DNA from: Bradyrhizobium sp.
GTDB lineage: Bacteria; Pseudomonadota; Alphaproteobacteria; Rhizobiales; Xanthobacteraceae
Assembly (NCBI GenBank): GCA_030681365.1
Contig: JAUXWH010000151.1
Location: forward strand, 1 to 53,845
Reading direction: 5' to 3'
DNA length: 53,845 nt
A program made the position numbers and the translations under genes. The first letter of the stretch is position 1. Each line of letters opens with the position of its first letter. The notes below the pieces were generated by a model. That model was not told where the DNA came from. It made no database searches and saw nothing but the letters and a program-made list of their open reading frames with translations. Shown here piece after piece: positions 34,198-44,649 of this stretch.

Positions 34198-35213
34198 AGC
34201 GCCATCGCCCCTGGAGCAGCGCAGGAATTTCGCACCATCAGTCGCGGCTCCAGCACGGTGGTGGTTCCCGGCCCCAGACGGGTGCCGGCCATGCGCTGCG
34301 CCAGCAGGTCGAGCGCGGTCTCGCCCATGGCGCGCACCGGTTGGGCTACCATGGTGAGCCGCGGGGAGACGGCCTCCGCCCAGGGCAGGTCGTCGATGCC
34401 GATAATCGAGATATCATCGGGACAGTTGAGGCCGAGTTCGGCCGTGGCGCGCAGCATCCCGATGGTCATCAGATTGTTGGCCGTGAAGATCGCCGTCGGC
34501 TTTTGATCGCCGCGCATCAGCTGAAGGGCTGCTTCATAGGCGGACTGCTCGCGAAAGCCGGCGTCCTTCACCAGCGCGGAGTCGAACGCAAGGCCGGCCG
34601 CGAGCAGCGCTTCCCGGTAGCCCTGCAGACGATCGGCCGCGGTGCGGACCGCCTTCGGGCCATTGATCAGCGCGATGCGGCGGTGGCCGCAGCCGATCGC
34701 GTGGGAGGTCGCCTCATAGGCGGCGCGGTGGTTGTTGAGCACCACGGCGTCGTAGCCGAGCCCCTCCATCGCGCGGTCGACCAGCACGACCGGAATTTCG
34801 AGCGCGGCGAGCAACGCCGCGCGGTTCATCGATGCGGTTCCCGTCGGAGCCAGGATGAGGCCGTCGATGCGCTGCGAGCGCAGCGTCCGCAAATGGGCTT
34901 CCTCGCGTTCGGTGGTCTCGTTCGAATTGCACAGCAGGACCGAGAAGCCGCGCGCCGCGGCGGCCAGCTCGATAGCCTCGAACAGCTCAGAGAAAAACGG
35001 ATTGGTGATGTCGCCGACGATCATGCCCAGCAGCCCGCTGGATCCCTTGCGCAGGCTGCGGGCGGCCGCATCGGGCGCGTAACCGAGCTTGTCGACCGCG
35101 TCCCGCACCCGCGCCAGCAGCACCGGGCCGACCTTCTCCGGATTGTTGAGGACGTTGGAGACGGTGGCCACCGACACGTTTGCGAGCCGGGCCACGTCGC
35201 GGATGGTCGCCAT
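34194..35213 (-). CDS. LacI-family transcriptional regulator
   Basis: A 339-residue LacI-type repressor. The HTH is at the very N-terminus (TIRDVARLANVSVATVSNVL) followed by the hinge ARSLRKGSSGLLGMIVGDITN. The periplasmic-binding-like ligand domain includes LCNSNETTEREEAHLRTLRS, RIDGLILAPTG, HRRIALINGP and ISIIGIDDLPWAEAVSPRLT. ATG 35213 with AAGGAGG upstream is the real start; a 65-residue upstream extension is not conserved. It heads the fucose-type catabolic operon and is divergent from the Dpp-type importer. It probably controls both through the two palindromes nearby. Confidence 0.92.
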   Translation of the reverse strand: MATIRDVARLANVSVATVSNVLNNPEKVGPVLLARVRDAVDKLGYAPDAAARSLRKGSSGLLGMIVGDITNPFFSELFEAIELAAAARGFSVLLCNSNETTEREEAHLRTLRSQRIDGLILAPTGTASMNRAALLAALEIPVVLVDRAMEGLGYDAVVLNNHRAAYEATSHAIGCGHRRIALINGPKAVRTAADRLQGYREALLAAGLAFDSALVKDAGFREQSAYEAALQLMRGDQKPTAIFTANNLMTIGMLRATAELGLNCPDDISIIGIDDLPWAEAVSPRLTMVAQPVRAMGETALDLLAQRMAGTRLGPGTTTVLEPRLMVRNSCAAPGAMAL

Positions 35214-35225
35214 CGGCGCGCCTCC

Positions 35226-35338
35226 TTGAAACGATAAAATTATGAAGCCGCATATTTCGCCATTTATTCGAATTCGCAAGCTAAATATGCGCTTGATGCC
35301 ATCGTAAATCCATGTTTCATTGAATTGAAACGTTATAA
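35226..35338. promoter_or_regulatory. two LacI-type operators in the divergent intergenic region
   Basis: TTGAAACGATAAAA (35226-35239, next to the lacI ribosome-binding site) and TTGAAACGTTATAA (35325-35338, on the importer side) share TTGAAACG-T/A-TA and have the central CG of LacI-family operators. The second is embedded in GTTTCA-n6-TGAAAC (35314-35331). One copy at each gene suggests joint repression, possibly by looping. Confidence 0.6.
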
Positions 35339-35406
35339 TAATAATCGATGGAGGAGGAGGCGTTGGCTCATAGCGGCGGTGCGGGTGCAATAAGGGCGAT
35401 CGGGCC

Positions 35407-36350
35407 ATGACCGGCTACGCGCTTCGCCGTGTGTGCTCTCCACGGTGCCAGTCTTCATCTTCGTGGCGCTGTTCGTGTTTTTCCTGCTGCGCATCACCCC
35501 CGGCGATCCAGCCATCATGATTGCCGGCGATCAGGCGAGTTCGGCGCAGATCGAGACCATTCGCGAGCAGCTCGGGCTCAACCGGCCCCTGCTCGATCAG
35601 TTGCTCGCCTGGGCGGGCCAGTTGCTGCGCGGCGATCTCGGACGCTCGGTGTTTTCCGATATCCCGGTCACCCGCCTGATCGGCCAGCGGCTGGAGCCGA
35701 CGGCGATGCTGGCGCTGGTTGCGATCGTGCTTGCGATCGCCATCGCGCTGCCGCTCGGCACCCTGGCCGCGGTGCGCGCCGGCGGTGTTGCCGACCGCAT
35801 CGTGATGGCATTCGCGGTGCTCGGCTTTTCGTCGCCGGTGTTCGTGATCGCGTTTCTGCTGGTCTATCTGTTCGCGCTCACGCTCGGCTGGTTTCCAACC
35901 CAGGGCTACGTGCCGCTGTCGCAAGGCGTCCTCGCCTGCCTGCACAGCCTGATCCTCCCCGGCGTCGCACTGGCGCTGCTGTACGCCTCGCTGCTGGCGC
36001 GGGTGACGCGCGCCAGCCTGCTCGAAGTGCTGTCGGAAGATTACATTCGCACCGCCAACGCCAAGGGGCTGACGCCGGCACGCATCACCATCCGCCATGC
36101 GCTGAGCAATGCCGCGGTCCCGATCGTCACGGTGATCGGCATCGGGATGGCGGCGCTGCTCGGCGGCGTGGTGGTGACCGAAACCGTGTTCAACATTCCG
36201 GGACTTGGACGGCTCGCCACCGACGCCATTCAGCGCCGCGACTACCCGGTCGTGCAGGGCCTGATCCTGGTGTTCTCATCGGTGTATGTCGTGATCAATC
36301 TCCTGGTCGATCTCAGCTACGTGCTGTTCGATCCGCGGGTCCGGTACTGA
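35407..36350 (+). CDS. Dpp/Opp-type ABC importer permease, first subunit, N-terminal frameshift likely
   Basis: Inner-membrane permease of the DppB family. From residue LSTVPVFIFVALFVFFLLRITPGDPA on it is normal: ARVTRASLLEVLSEDYIRTANAKGL is the EAA-loop region and GLGRLATDAIQRRDYPVVQG the conserved C-terminal segment. The usual start MTGYALRRV is encoded from ATG 35407 but is two bases out of frame with the rest. CGCCGTGTGTGCTCTCC has one extra GT compared with the expected CGCCGTGTGCTCTCC. Read as is, translation could only begin at GTG 35433, with no ribosome-binding site, giving 305 residues that lack the cytoplasmic tip. It is either a real lesion that would cripple the importer or a read error. 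Confidence 0.75.
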
Positions 36351-37243
36351 TGTCGATGGCAGGCACCATGACCGACACGGCCACCGCCATGCGCCAACGC
36401 CCCGGCGCCATCAGCAGGACCGGATCGTTCCTGGCCAAGCATCCGGTGATCCTGATCGGCGGCGCGGTGCTGCTGACGTTCATCGTCATTGCATTGCTGG
36501 CGCCGCTGCTGCTGCCGGATCCGACGCGGATCAATCCCGTGCAGCGCCTGCGCACGCCGAGCCTGCAGCACCCGTTCGGCACCGACCAGTTCGGCCGCTC
36601 GACACTGTCGCGGACGCTGAACGGCACGCGGATCTCGCTGACCGTGGGCATTCTCGTCGCCGCCGCGACGACAGCGGCCGGCCTTCTGTTCGGCCTGTTT
36701 GCCGGGTTCCTGCGCCCGCTCGACAACATCATCATGCGGTTGATGGACGGCATCATGGCGATCCCCGGCATTCTGCTGGCGATCGCCTTGATGTCGTTGT
36801 TCGGCTCCAGCATCCAGAATGTGGTGGTGGCGATCAGCATCGCCGAAATCCCGCGCATGGCCCGCATCGTGCGCAGCTCGGTGCTGGTGATCCGCGAGCA
36901 GCCCTATGTGGAAGCCGCCGTCACCAACGGGACCAGGCTGTCCCGCCTGCTGTGGCGGCACGTGCTGCCCAATATCGCCGCCCCGGTCATCGTGCAGGCG
37001 ACCTATGTATTCGCCTCCGCCATGATCGTGGAGTCGGTGCTGTCGTTCCTCGGCGCCGGCACCCCGCCGACGATTCCGAGCTGGGGCAACATGCTGGCGG
37101 AGGGCCGCCAGTATCTGCAACGCGCGCCCTGGACAATCGCATTCCCGGGCGCCTGTCTCGCCTTGCTGGTGCTCACCGTCAACGTGCTCGGCGACGCCCT
37201 GCGCGACGCGCTCGACCCGCGCCTGTCGCGGTCGGGACGCTAG
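36350..37243 (+). CDS. Dpp/Opp-type ABC importer permease, second subunit
   Basis: Inner-membrane permease of the DppC family, 297 residues. The N-terminal helix VILIGGAVLLTFIVIALLAP is followed by the typical periplasmic segment HPFGTDQFGRSTLSRTLNG. The EAA loop is YVEAAVTNGTRLSRLLWRHVLPN, and SFLGAGTPPTIPSWGNMLAEGR is a signature of the family. ATG 36350 overlaps the stop of the first permease (TGATG). The long open frame joining both permease regions is an artefact of an open frame antiparallel in phase to the first gene. Confidence 0.92.
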   Translation: MSMAGTMTDTATAMRQRPGAISRTGSFLAKHPVILIGGAVLLTFIVIALLAPLLLPDPTRINPVQRLRTPSLQHPFGTDQFGRSTLSRTLNGTRISLTVGILVAAATTAAGLLFGLFAGFLRPLDNIIMRLMDGIMAIPGILLAIALMSLFGSSIQNVVVAISIAEIPRMARIVRSSVLVIREQPYVEAAVTNGTRLSRLLWRHVLPNIAAPVIVQATYVFASAMIVESVLSFLGAGTPPTIPSWGNMLAEGRQYLQRAPWTIAFPGACLALLVLTVNVLGDALRDALDPRLSRSGR

Positions 37244-37252
37244 GAGGTGGCG

Positions 37253-38262
<1,010 letters not shown>

Positions 38263-38266
<4 letters not shown>

Positions 38267-39252
38267 CAACGGTGCTCGAGGTCGACCGGCTGACCAAGCA
38301 TTTTACCTTTCGCCGGGGGTGGTTCGGCGGCGAAGGCGCGGTTCGCGCCGTCGATGGCGTCACGTTTGCGCTGGATCAGGGCGAGACGCTGGCGCTGGTC
38401 GGCGAATCCGGCTGCGGCAAGTCCACGGTGGCGCGGCTGGTGCTTCGGCTGACCGATCCGACGTCCGGCACCATCCGTCTGAGAGGCGAAGACGTCACGC
38501 GCATGGCGGGCGAAGAGCTGCGCCGGGCCCGCCGCAACGTGCAACTGGTGTTTCAGGATCCGTTCGCCTCGCTCAACCCGCGCATGACCGCGCGCCAGAT
38601 CGTCGCCGAACCCCTGATCAATTACGGCGCGGTCGCCGAGCCCGCGTTCGGCCGCCGGATCGAAACGCTGTTCGACTGCGTCGGGCTGGCCCGGCATCAA
38701 TGGGACCGCTTTCCGCACGAATTCTCCGGCGGCCAGCGCCAGCGCCTCGGCATCGCGCGGGCCCTGGCGCTCAATCCGGCGGTGCTGGTCGCGGACGAGC
38801 CGGTCGCGGCACTCGACGTGTCGATCCAGGCGCAGATCCTCAATTTGATGGCCGACCTCAAGCGCGACCTCGGGCTGGCTTACCTGTTCATCAGCCACGA
38901 TTTGAGCGTCGTCGAATTCATCAGCACGACGGTTGCGGTGATGTATCTCGGCACCATCGTCGAAATCGCCTCCCGCGATGCGTTCTTTGGAAATCCGCGC
39001 CATCCCTATGCTCGCGCCCTGCTGGACTCCGTTCCGGTCACCCATCCGAGTCGGCGAGGCCGGCGCGCTCTGCTGCAGGGCGAGATTCCCAGCGCCAGCG
39101 CGCTGCCGTCCGGCTGCCGGTTTCGAACGCGGTGTCCGATGGCAACCGCGATCTGTGCCGAGCAGCCGCCGCCGCTCGAGGAGAAAGCAAGAGGTCATCG
39201 GGTGGCTTGCCACCATGTCGAGCGCAAGACATCCGCAGCAGCCGTTCAATGA
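38263..39252 (+). CDS. Dpp/Opp-type ABC importer ATP-binding protein (DppF type)
   Basis: Second ATPase, 329 residues. Walker A is GESGCGKST, the signature FSGGQRQR, Walker [13 protein letters not shown] and the switch [30 protein letters not shown] is typical of DppF/OppF. The C-terminal [14 protein letters not shown] cluster is present. ATG 38263 overlaps the dppD-like stop. The frame open upstream to 38140 is antisense to nothing useful and is rejected. Confidence 0.93.
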
Positions 39253-39281
39253 ACAGAAATCACAAGAGGGGAGAAACCACG

Positions 39282-40832
39282 ATGAAAAGATCTCTGGGAA
39301 TGATCGTCGCGGCGGCATTGGCCGTCGCGGCCGTGCCGGCATCGGCACAGACGACGCTGAAGGTGCGGCCGTTCGGCGATCTCAAGACCATCGATCCGAT
39401 GACGACGTCGGACTACATGGTCCGCAATCACGGCTACATGATCTACGACACGCTGTTTGCGCAGGATGACAAGGGCGCCATCAAGCCGCAGATGGTGCAA
39501 AGCTTCACCACCACGCCGGATGGCCTGACCTGGACCTTCGTGCTTCGCGATAATCTGAAGTTTCATGACGGCGCAGCGGTCACCGCCGCCGACGTCGTCG
39601 CCTCGCTGAAGCGCTGGGGCCAGCTCGATGGCCTCGGCCAGCAATTGACGGCGCACACCGCCGCGCTGGAGGCGGTCGACGCCCGCACCGTCAAGCTCAC
39701 GCTGAAGGATCGCTGGGGACTGGTGCTGGAAGCGTTGGGTAAGCCGAGCTCGATGGTGCCGTTCATCATGCCCGAGCGGATCGCGAAGACGCCGACCAAC
39801 GAAGCCATCAAGGATCCGATCGGGTCCGGGCCGTTCATGATGAAGCGCGACGAGTGGTCGCCGGGCTCGAAGGTGGTCTACGTCAAGGCGCCGACTTACC
39901 TGCCGCGCCAGGAGCCGCCGAGCGGACTGGCCGGCGGCAAGGTGGCGAATGTCGACCGCGTCGAATGGACCATCATCCCGGACCAGCAAACCGCGCTTAA
40001 CGCGCTACAGGCCGGCGAAATAGACATCTTCGAGGAGGTTCCGCCCGACATGATGCCGCTGCTGAAGGGCAATGCCAAGGTCGGCGTCACCAGATTCGCC
40101 GCGTTGCAGGCCGTGTTGCGGTTCAACCAGGCGATCCCGCCGTTCAACAATGCCAAACTGCGCCAGGCGATTCTGCATCTGGTAGACCAGGAGCAGATGG
40201 TACGCGCCTATGTCGACGACCCCGCGTTCTACACCAATTGCCCTTCCTTCTACATGTGCGATTCGCCCTACTTCACCGATGCCGGCTGGCCGAAGCCGGA
40301 TGTCGCCAGGGCGAAGCAGCTGGTGAAGGAAAGCGGCTATGACGGCTCGCCGATCGCACTGCTCGATGCCACTGAATCCATCCTGCATTCCCAAACGCTC
40401 CTGGTGGCGCAGGCAATGCGCGATATCGGGCTGAAGGTCGACCATCAGGCGATGGACTGGCCGACGCTGTCGACGCGGCGCGCCAGCAAGAACCCAGTCG
40501 CGCAAGGCGGCTGGTCCGCCTTCATGTCGGGACCGGCGGCGCCTGACATGTACGAGCCGGTCGGCCATCTGGCGCTGCGTTCGAACTGCGAAAAGGCCTG
40601 GTTCGGCTGGCCCTGCGACGAAGCGATCGAGAAGCTGCGGGCGGATTTCACCATGATTCCGGATCTGGAGGGCCGCAAGGCCAATGCACGGGCGGTCCAA
40701 CTGCGGGCCATCGAGACCGTGCCCTATGTTCCGGCCGGACAACTTTATCTGGTCCGGGGCTACCGCAAGGATCTCACGGGATTGCTCAGCGCCGGCGTCC
40801 CGGTCTACTGGAGCGTCGGCCGCGGCAAGTGA
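39282..40832 (+). CDS. Dpp/Opp-type ABC importer periplasmic binding protein
   Basis: Family 5 extracellular solute-binding protein, 516 residues, with a signal peptide (LGMIVAAALAVAAVPASAQ). The mature start TTLKVRPFGDLKTIDPMTTSDYM and the segments TWTFVLRDNLKFHDGAAVTAADVVASLKRW and DPIGSGPFMMKRDEW are family-typical. Members import peptides, opines, nickel complexes or oligosaccharides. The divergent LacI regulator and fucose-type enzymes make a sugar or glycoside ligand plausible here. GAGGGGAG precedes ATG 39282. It is the last gene of the importer operon. Confidence 0.9.
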   Translation: MKRSLGMIVAAALAVAAVPASAQTTLKVRPFGDLKTIDPMTTSDYMVRNHGYMIYDTLFAQDDKGAIKPQMVQSFTTTPDGLTWTFVLRDNLKFHDGAAVTAADVVASLKRWGQLDGLGQQLTAHTAALEAVDARTVKLTLKDRWGLVLEALGKPSSMVPFIMPERIAKTPTNEAIKDPIGSGPFMMKRDEWSPGSKVVYVKAPTYLPRQEPPSGLAGGKVANVDRVEWTIIPDQQTALNALQAGEIDIFEEVPPDMMPLLKGNAKVGVTRFAALQAVLRFNQAIPPFNNAKLRQAILHLVDQEQMVRAYVDDPAFYTNCPSFYMCDSPYFTDAGWPKPDVARAKQLVKESGYDGSPIALLDATESILHSQTLLVAQAMRDIGLKVDHQAMDWPTLSTRRASKNPVAQGGWSAFMSGPAAPDMYEPVGHLALRSNCEKAWFGWPCDEAIEKLRADFTMIPDLEGRKANARAVQLRAIETVPYVPAGQLYLVRGYRKDLTGLLSAGVPVYWSVGRGK

Positions 40833-41086
40833 GCGCTCGCCTTGACCGAACAGGGTGGTTCGCTTGTCGGTCTGGGACGCGGCATCTTCTGCCGCAACCA
40901 GCCCGGCAAGCGTCACCTGAAGGTACCAGACGCGGCAGCAGGCATCGGCCTTTGCGGTTTCAAGCTATCGTCTCGGCCTGTTCACGCTATTTCGGTGGCT
41001 GAAGTGCCTTTGGCACGAATCCGAGAGCCGATGCGGCCGCCACCTCCGTGCCGAAAGTCCCTTCGACGCCCGGAAGCGGCTTCAGC

Positions 41087-41833
41087 CTAACCGGCCGCGA
41101 TATAGCTCGGATAGATTTCGTCGAACCCGCCGATTCCTCGTATCTCGCCGCGATCCAGCCAGACAAGCCGATTGCAGAAACCCTTCATGACTGCGGCGTC
41201 GTGGGTTGCCAACACGATAATGCTGACTCTTTTCAGCAATTCGGTGAGTCGCAGCTGTGCTTTGGCAATGAAGTGAGCGTCGCCCGCAGATATCATCTCG
41301 TCCATCACGAGAATTTCCGAGTTCACCGCCGTCGAAATCGAGAAAGCGAGACGCAGGTACATCCCGGACGAATAGGTGTGAACGGGCATTCTGAGGTACT
41401 CGCCCAGTTCCGAGAACTCCTCGATCTCCGGCGATAATTTCCTTGCCTCTGCAAATGTATGCCCCAGGAACACTAGACGAAACACGATGTTTTCAAGTCC
41501 GGTCGCTTCCGGATCCATCCCAAGTGAAATATCGGTCAAGGCTACGATGCGTCCCACGCGCCTTACCGTTCCGCTGGTTGGCGGATAGGAACCCGCGAGG
41601 ACGCGGAGCAGCGTCGTCTTGCCGGCTCCGTTGTTCCCGACCAATCCGATGCGGTCGCCCCCGGAAAGCGTCAGGTTTATCTTCGACAGGGCTCGTACCG
41701 ATACGCCCTTCGCCTGCGTGGCCAGCCTGCCCCCGATAGCCGACCATAGCCGAAGCTGGAGGGAATGCGCATCCGGCGTGCGAACCGGAAACTCGACGGA
41801 TACATCCTGCAAACTGATGCTGGGCATCATCAT
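41087..41833 (-). CDS. polysaccharide ABC exporter ATP-binding protein (Wzt/KpsT type)
   Basis: ATPase of a Wzm/Wzt-type exporter, 248 residues. ISLQDVSVEFPVRTPDAHSL at the start, Walker A GNNGAGKTT, the signature TYSSGMYLRLAF, Walker B EILVMDEMISAGD and the switch LATHDAAVMKGFCN are all polysaccharide-exporter specific. It has no C-terminal carbohydrate-binding domain, unlike long Wzt proteins, so recognition of a terminal cap is not expected. ATG 41833 (first of three consecutive ATG) overlaps the permease stop in ATGA. Confidence 0.9.
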   Translation of the reverse strand: MMMPSISLQDVSVEFPVRTPDAHSLQLRLWSAIGGRLATQAKGVSVRALSKINLTLSGGDRIGLVGNNGAGKTTLLRVLAGSYPPTSGTVRRVGRIVALTDISLGMDPEATGLENIVFRLVFLGHTFAEARKLSPEIEEFSELGEYLRMPVHTYSSGMYLRLAFSISTAVNSEILVMDEMISAGDAHFIAKAQLRLTELLKRVSIIVLATHDAAVMKGFCNRLVWLDRGEIRGIGGFDEIYPSYIAAG

Positions 41834-42675
41834 ATCCAATAGACGATACGGCGGCTGCCTCGACCCAGGAAGGGCAGGCTCGCACAAAAGCCGCCGAGCG
41901 AAAAGATTACGGCGCTTCCCCAATAGGCCAGGGGAACTTCACGGCCGAGCAACGGATCGCGAACGATCGCAACGAACACCGCAAAGGGATTCCATGGCAG
42001 CCAATCCTGAGCGCGCGCCGGAAGGATCTCGGGCATCCAGAGAACCGGCGTAATGAAAATCGCGACCTGGATCACGTTGCTTACGACCTGGACGATGTCC
42101 CGATATCTCGTGCACAGAATCGAGAGTATCAGGGAGGTCCACAAACACCAGATCAGGGTCAGCAACACACCCGGAATGGCAAGGAAGGCAGAGCTTGATG
42201 GTCGAAGGCCCAGACTTGCCGCAAGAATTAGCGGAAAGATCAGGTTCATGAAAAAGGTCGCGGTGTGTCGAAACGCCAGAGCGAACACTACCGTGGAGAC
42301 GGGCATGCATTGATTGTGAAAATAGCGGCTGTTGGCGGGCAACAGGGTCGTAGACTCAATCAGGATGGCTGCAATCAATTGCCAGACCACCAGGCCCACG
42401 GCGATGTAAGGGAGAACTTCGCCGACGGGTTGCGCCCACAGATACGACCATACGAAGCCGATCGTCGAAACGGCGATGGCGCTCGTCAGCATGATCCATA
42501 TCTGGCCAAGCCTCGAGCGTGCATACCGCCGACGCATCTCGCTCGAGCCAATCAAGTACCAAAGCCGCCACTGAAGTGCGCCGTCGACTATCTCAGCCGT
42601 CCCTGACCTGAAATGCGCTCGCAGCCCGGCCTCAGAACCCGTCTCCGATAGTGAAGGAAATCGCTGCCTGTACAC
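41830..42675 (-). CDS. polysaccharide ABC exporter permease (Wzm/KpsM type)
   Basis: ABC-2 type membrane subunit, 281 residues, six helices. RYARSRLGQIWIMLTSAIAVSTIGFVW and YIAVGLVVWQLIAAILIEST are typical of the Wzm/TagG/RfbA permeases, as is the end region ILPARAQDWLPWNPFAVFVAIVRDPLLG. It moves an undecaprenyl-linked polysaccharide across the inner membrane with the Wzt-type ATPase. The start is GTG 42675; an N-terminal hydrophilic tail of about 30 residues precedes the first helix. It lies 57 bases after the aminotransferase gene. Confidence 0.88.
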   Translation of the reverse strand: MYRQRFPSLSETGSEAGLRAHFRSGTAEIVDGALQWRLWYLIGSSEMRRRYARSRLGQIWIMLTSAIAVSTIGFVWSYLWAQPVGEVLPYIAVGLVVWQLIAAILIESTTLLPANSRYFHNQCMPVSTVVFALAFRHTATFFMNLIFPLILAASLGLRPSSSAFLAIPGVLLTLIWCLWTSLILSILCTRYRDIVQVVSNVIQVAIFITPVLWMPEILPARAQDWLPWNPFAVFVAIVRDPLLGREVPLAYWGSAVIFSLGGFCASLPFLGRGSRRIVYWI

Positions 42676-42732
42676 GCTTCATTCCGCCTTCGGTTGCGTT
42701 GGCCAGACAACCCGCTTGCCATGAGCGGCCGG

Positions 42733-43875
42733 TTACCGGCGTCCTGCGGTTTCATCGACCGCCTCTGAAAGTGCCGTGCAAACTCGCTCAATATCCCTGT
42801 CGCCGAGATTTGTGTGAAACGGCAAGGCAAGCGTCGAGACCGCAACTCTCTCGGTGACCGGAAACTGGCCGGGACGAAAGCCGAATTGCTCGCGAAAATA
42901 TGGCTGGAGGTGGATCGGAGGGAAATAATTGCGCGTTGGGATGCCCTTGCTCGCCAACCGCGTAGCGACCGCGTCCCTGTCCAGCGACGAATCCAGTCTG
43001 ACCACGTACACAAACCAGCTCATGCGGGTCGTTCCTTCGACCGGCATGAGGGTCCGCACTCCTGGAACGGCGGATAATCTCTCGCCGTATCTGGCGGCGA
43101 CCGCCGCCCGGCGTTCGAGCAATTCCTCAAATCGCGAAAGTTGCGAGACGCCGAGAGCGGCGCTCAATTCATTGAGCCGGTAATTGAATCCGAGCTTGTC
43201 GTGGCTCAGCCAGCCGCCCATCGTCCCGCGGCCCTGATTTCGAAGCGAGCGCAGGCTCGCGTCCCACGCGGGATCATCCGTGGCGATGATTGCGCCCTCG
43301 CCCGTCGTCATTTGCTTGTTGGGATAGAACGCAAACACGGAGGCGCGACCGAAAGTACCGACGTTGCGGTTACGGTAAATCGCACCGAGCGCCTCGCAGG
43401 CATCCTCGATCAGCACCAATGAGTGTCGATCGGCTGTTTCGCAAAGACTGTCCATCGCCGCCGGCCGGCCGAACACGTGGATGGGCAATATGCCGACGGT
43501 ACGGCCTGTGACCGCCGCATCGACGGCCGCCGGGTCGATGTTGAGCGTTTCCTCGTCGATATCGACAAACACCGGCGTGCCACGCTCATAGAGAATGCAA
43601 TTGGCAGACGCGACGAAACTGAAAGGCGAAGTGATGACCTCCGATCCTTCGCTGACCCCCGCAAGCCGCATGCAAAGATGCAGCCCGGATGTTCCGTTTG
43701 AAACGGCGACCGCGTACCTGGTCCCGATGTAGTTGCGTACGAGATCCTCGAACTGTTCGACAAAAGGTCCGATACTCAACACGCCGCTTCGCAGAGCCGA
43801 AATGACGAGACTGATATCATTCTCGTTGATATCCGGCCTTGACATCGAAATCGCATCTGGGCGCATCGAGTTCAT
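42733..43875 (-). CDS. DegT/DnrJ/EryC1 (ArnB-type) sugar aminotransferase
   Basis: PLP-dependent nucleotide-sugar aminotransferase, 380 residues, the family's usual length. AVSNGTSGLHLCMRLAGVSEGSEV, TSPFSFVASANCILYERGTPVFVDID, LIEDACEALGA and FAFYPNKQMTTGEGA are all present; Lys187 in the last forms the aldimine. GRGTMGGWLSHDKLGFNYRLNE and GIPTRNYFPPIHLQ follow. It makes an amino-dideoxy sugar for the surface polysaccharide. Together with the adjacent acetyltransferase it resembles the PglE-PglD pair. ATG 43875 overlaps the acetyltransferase stop. Confidence 0.92.
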   Translation of the reverse strand: MNSMRPDAISMSRPDINENDISLVISALRSGVLSIGPFVEQFEDLVRNYIGTRYAVAVSNGTSGLHLCMRLAGVSEGSEVITSPFSFVASANCILYERGTPVFVDIDEETLNIDPAAVDAAVTGRTVGILPIHVFGRPAAMDSLCETADRHSLVLIEDACEALGAIYRNRNVGTFGRASVFAFYPNKQMTTGEGAIIATDDPAWDASLRSLRNQGRGTMGGWLSHDKLGFNYRLNELSAALGVSQLSRFEELLERRAAVAARYGERLSAVPGVRTLMPVEGTTRMSWFVYVVRLDSSLDRDAVATRLASKGIPTRNYFPPIHLQPYFREQFGFRPGQFPVTERVAVSTLALPFHTNLGDRDIERVCTALSEAVDETAGRR

Positions 43876-44489
43876 CGGAGATTTCCGGCGGGCACGCCGG
43901 CCACGGTACTGTGGTCCTCGACGTCTCTGATGACGACGGCCCCGGCTCCGACGATACACCACCGTCCGATACTGCGGCCTGGAAGAATGCGGCAGCCGAT
44001 CCCCAGAAAGCTGCCTTCTCCCACGCGGACGCCTCCCGCCAGGCAGCCGCCGGGCGCGATATGGACATGCGACTCGATCACGCAATCATGCTCGACGATG
44101 GCTCCGGTATTGACGATGACGTTCTCGCCAACATCGGCGTCGGCATTGATGATGGCGCCTGCCAGCACGGCGGTGCCGGGTCCCACTTTTGCATGATGGC
44201 TGACGACTGCGGTCGGATGCACGATGGTCGCCAGGGCGGCATTGCGAGCCCTCTCCCTGATCACGACTTCGCGCCGCCTCTGATTGTCGCCGATTGCCGC
44301 GACAACAGCGTCGACGGCAAAATCCTGCCAGAGCGGTATCGTTCCAAGCACCGGTAGTCCCATGACTGTTCTTCCGGTCAACGCCGGATCGTCGTCGAGA
44401 AATCCTACGACCGTCGTTCCATGCATTGCCATGGCAGCGTCGGCAACGACCTTGCCGTGTCCTGCCGCGCCCAGAATTGCGACTCTCAC
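43872..44489 (-). CDS. PglD/NeuD-family sugar acyltransferase
   Basis: A 205-residue hexapeptide-repeat acetyltransferase. The N-terminal Rossmann-like domain starts VAILGAAGHGKVVADAAMA, and a left-handed beta-helix runs from about residue 90: GPGTAVLAGAIINADADVGENVIVNTGA. IVEHDCVI contains the probable catalytic His. It ends GAGAVVIRDV and VAGVPAGNLR. It should N-acetylate the amino sugar made by the DegT-family enzyme, as PglD does. The start is GTG 44489 with GAGGGG upstream; it is the first gene of the four-gene minus-strand operon. Confidence 0.88.
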   Translation of the reverse strand: MRVAILGAAGHGKVVADAAMAMHGTTVVGFLDDDPALTGRTVMGLPVLGTIPLWQDFAVDAVVAAIGDNQRRREVVIRERARNAALATIVHPTAVVSHHAKVGPGTAVLAGAIINADADVGENVIVNTGAIVEHDCVIESHVHIAPGGCLAGGVRVGEGSFLGIGCRILPGRSIGRWCIVGAGAVVIRDVEDHSTVAGVPAGNLR

Positions 44490-44649
44490 GAAAACCCCTC
44501 ACCACCGATTGCGTCGACTATCGGCGTCGTAGCAATTCGGTCACTCTCGTCTTACAGGAACTCGAGTTGCCGCGGCAACAGGCTGCTTGGCGATGCATGC
44601 CTGAAAAGCGCTTCAGCCTCAAGGACGGATGTTATAAGAAGATCATCGG

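Noticed and set aside
35429..37243. A 604-residue fusion of the two Dpp-type permeases
   Set aside because: Only the second half matches a permease. The first half is an out-of-frame reading of the first permease gene, whose own frame is conserved.
40833..41086. 82-codon frame between the Dpp-type binding protein and the Wzt-type gene
   Set aside because: Pro/Arg/Ala-rich with no start signal; it is probably non-coding spacer between convergent operons.
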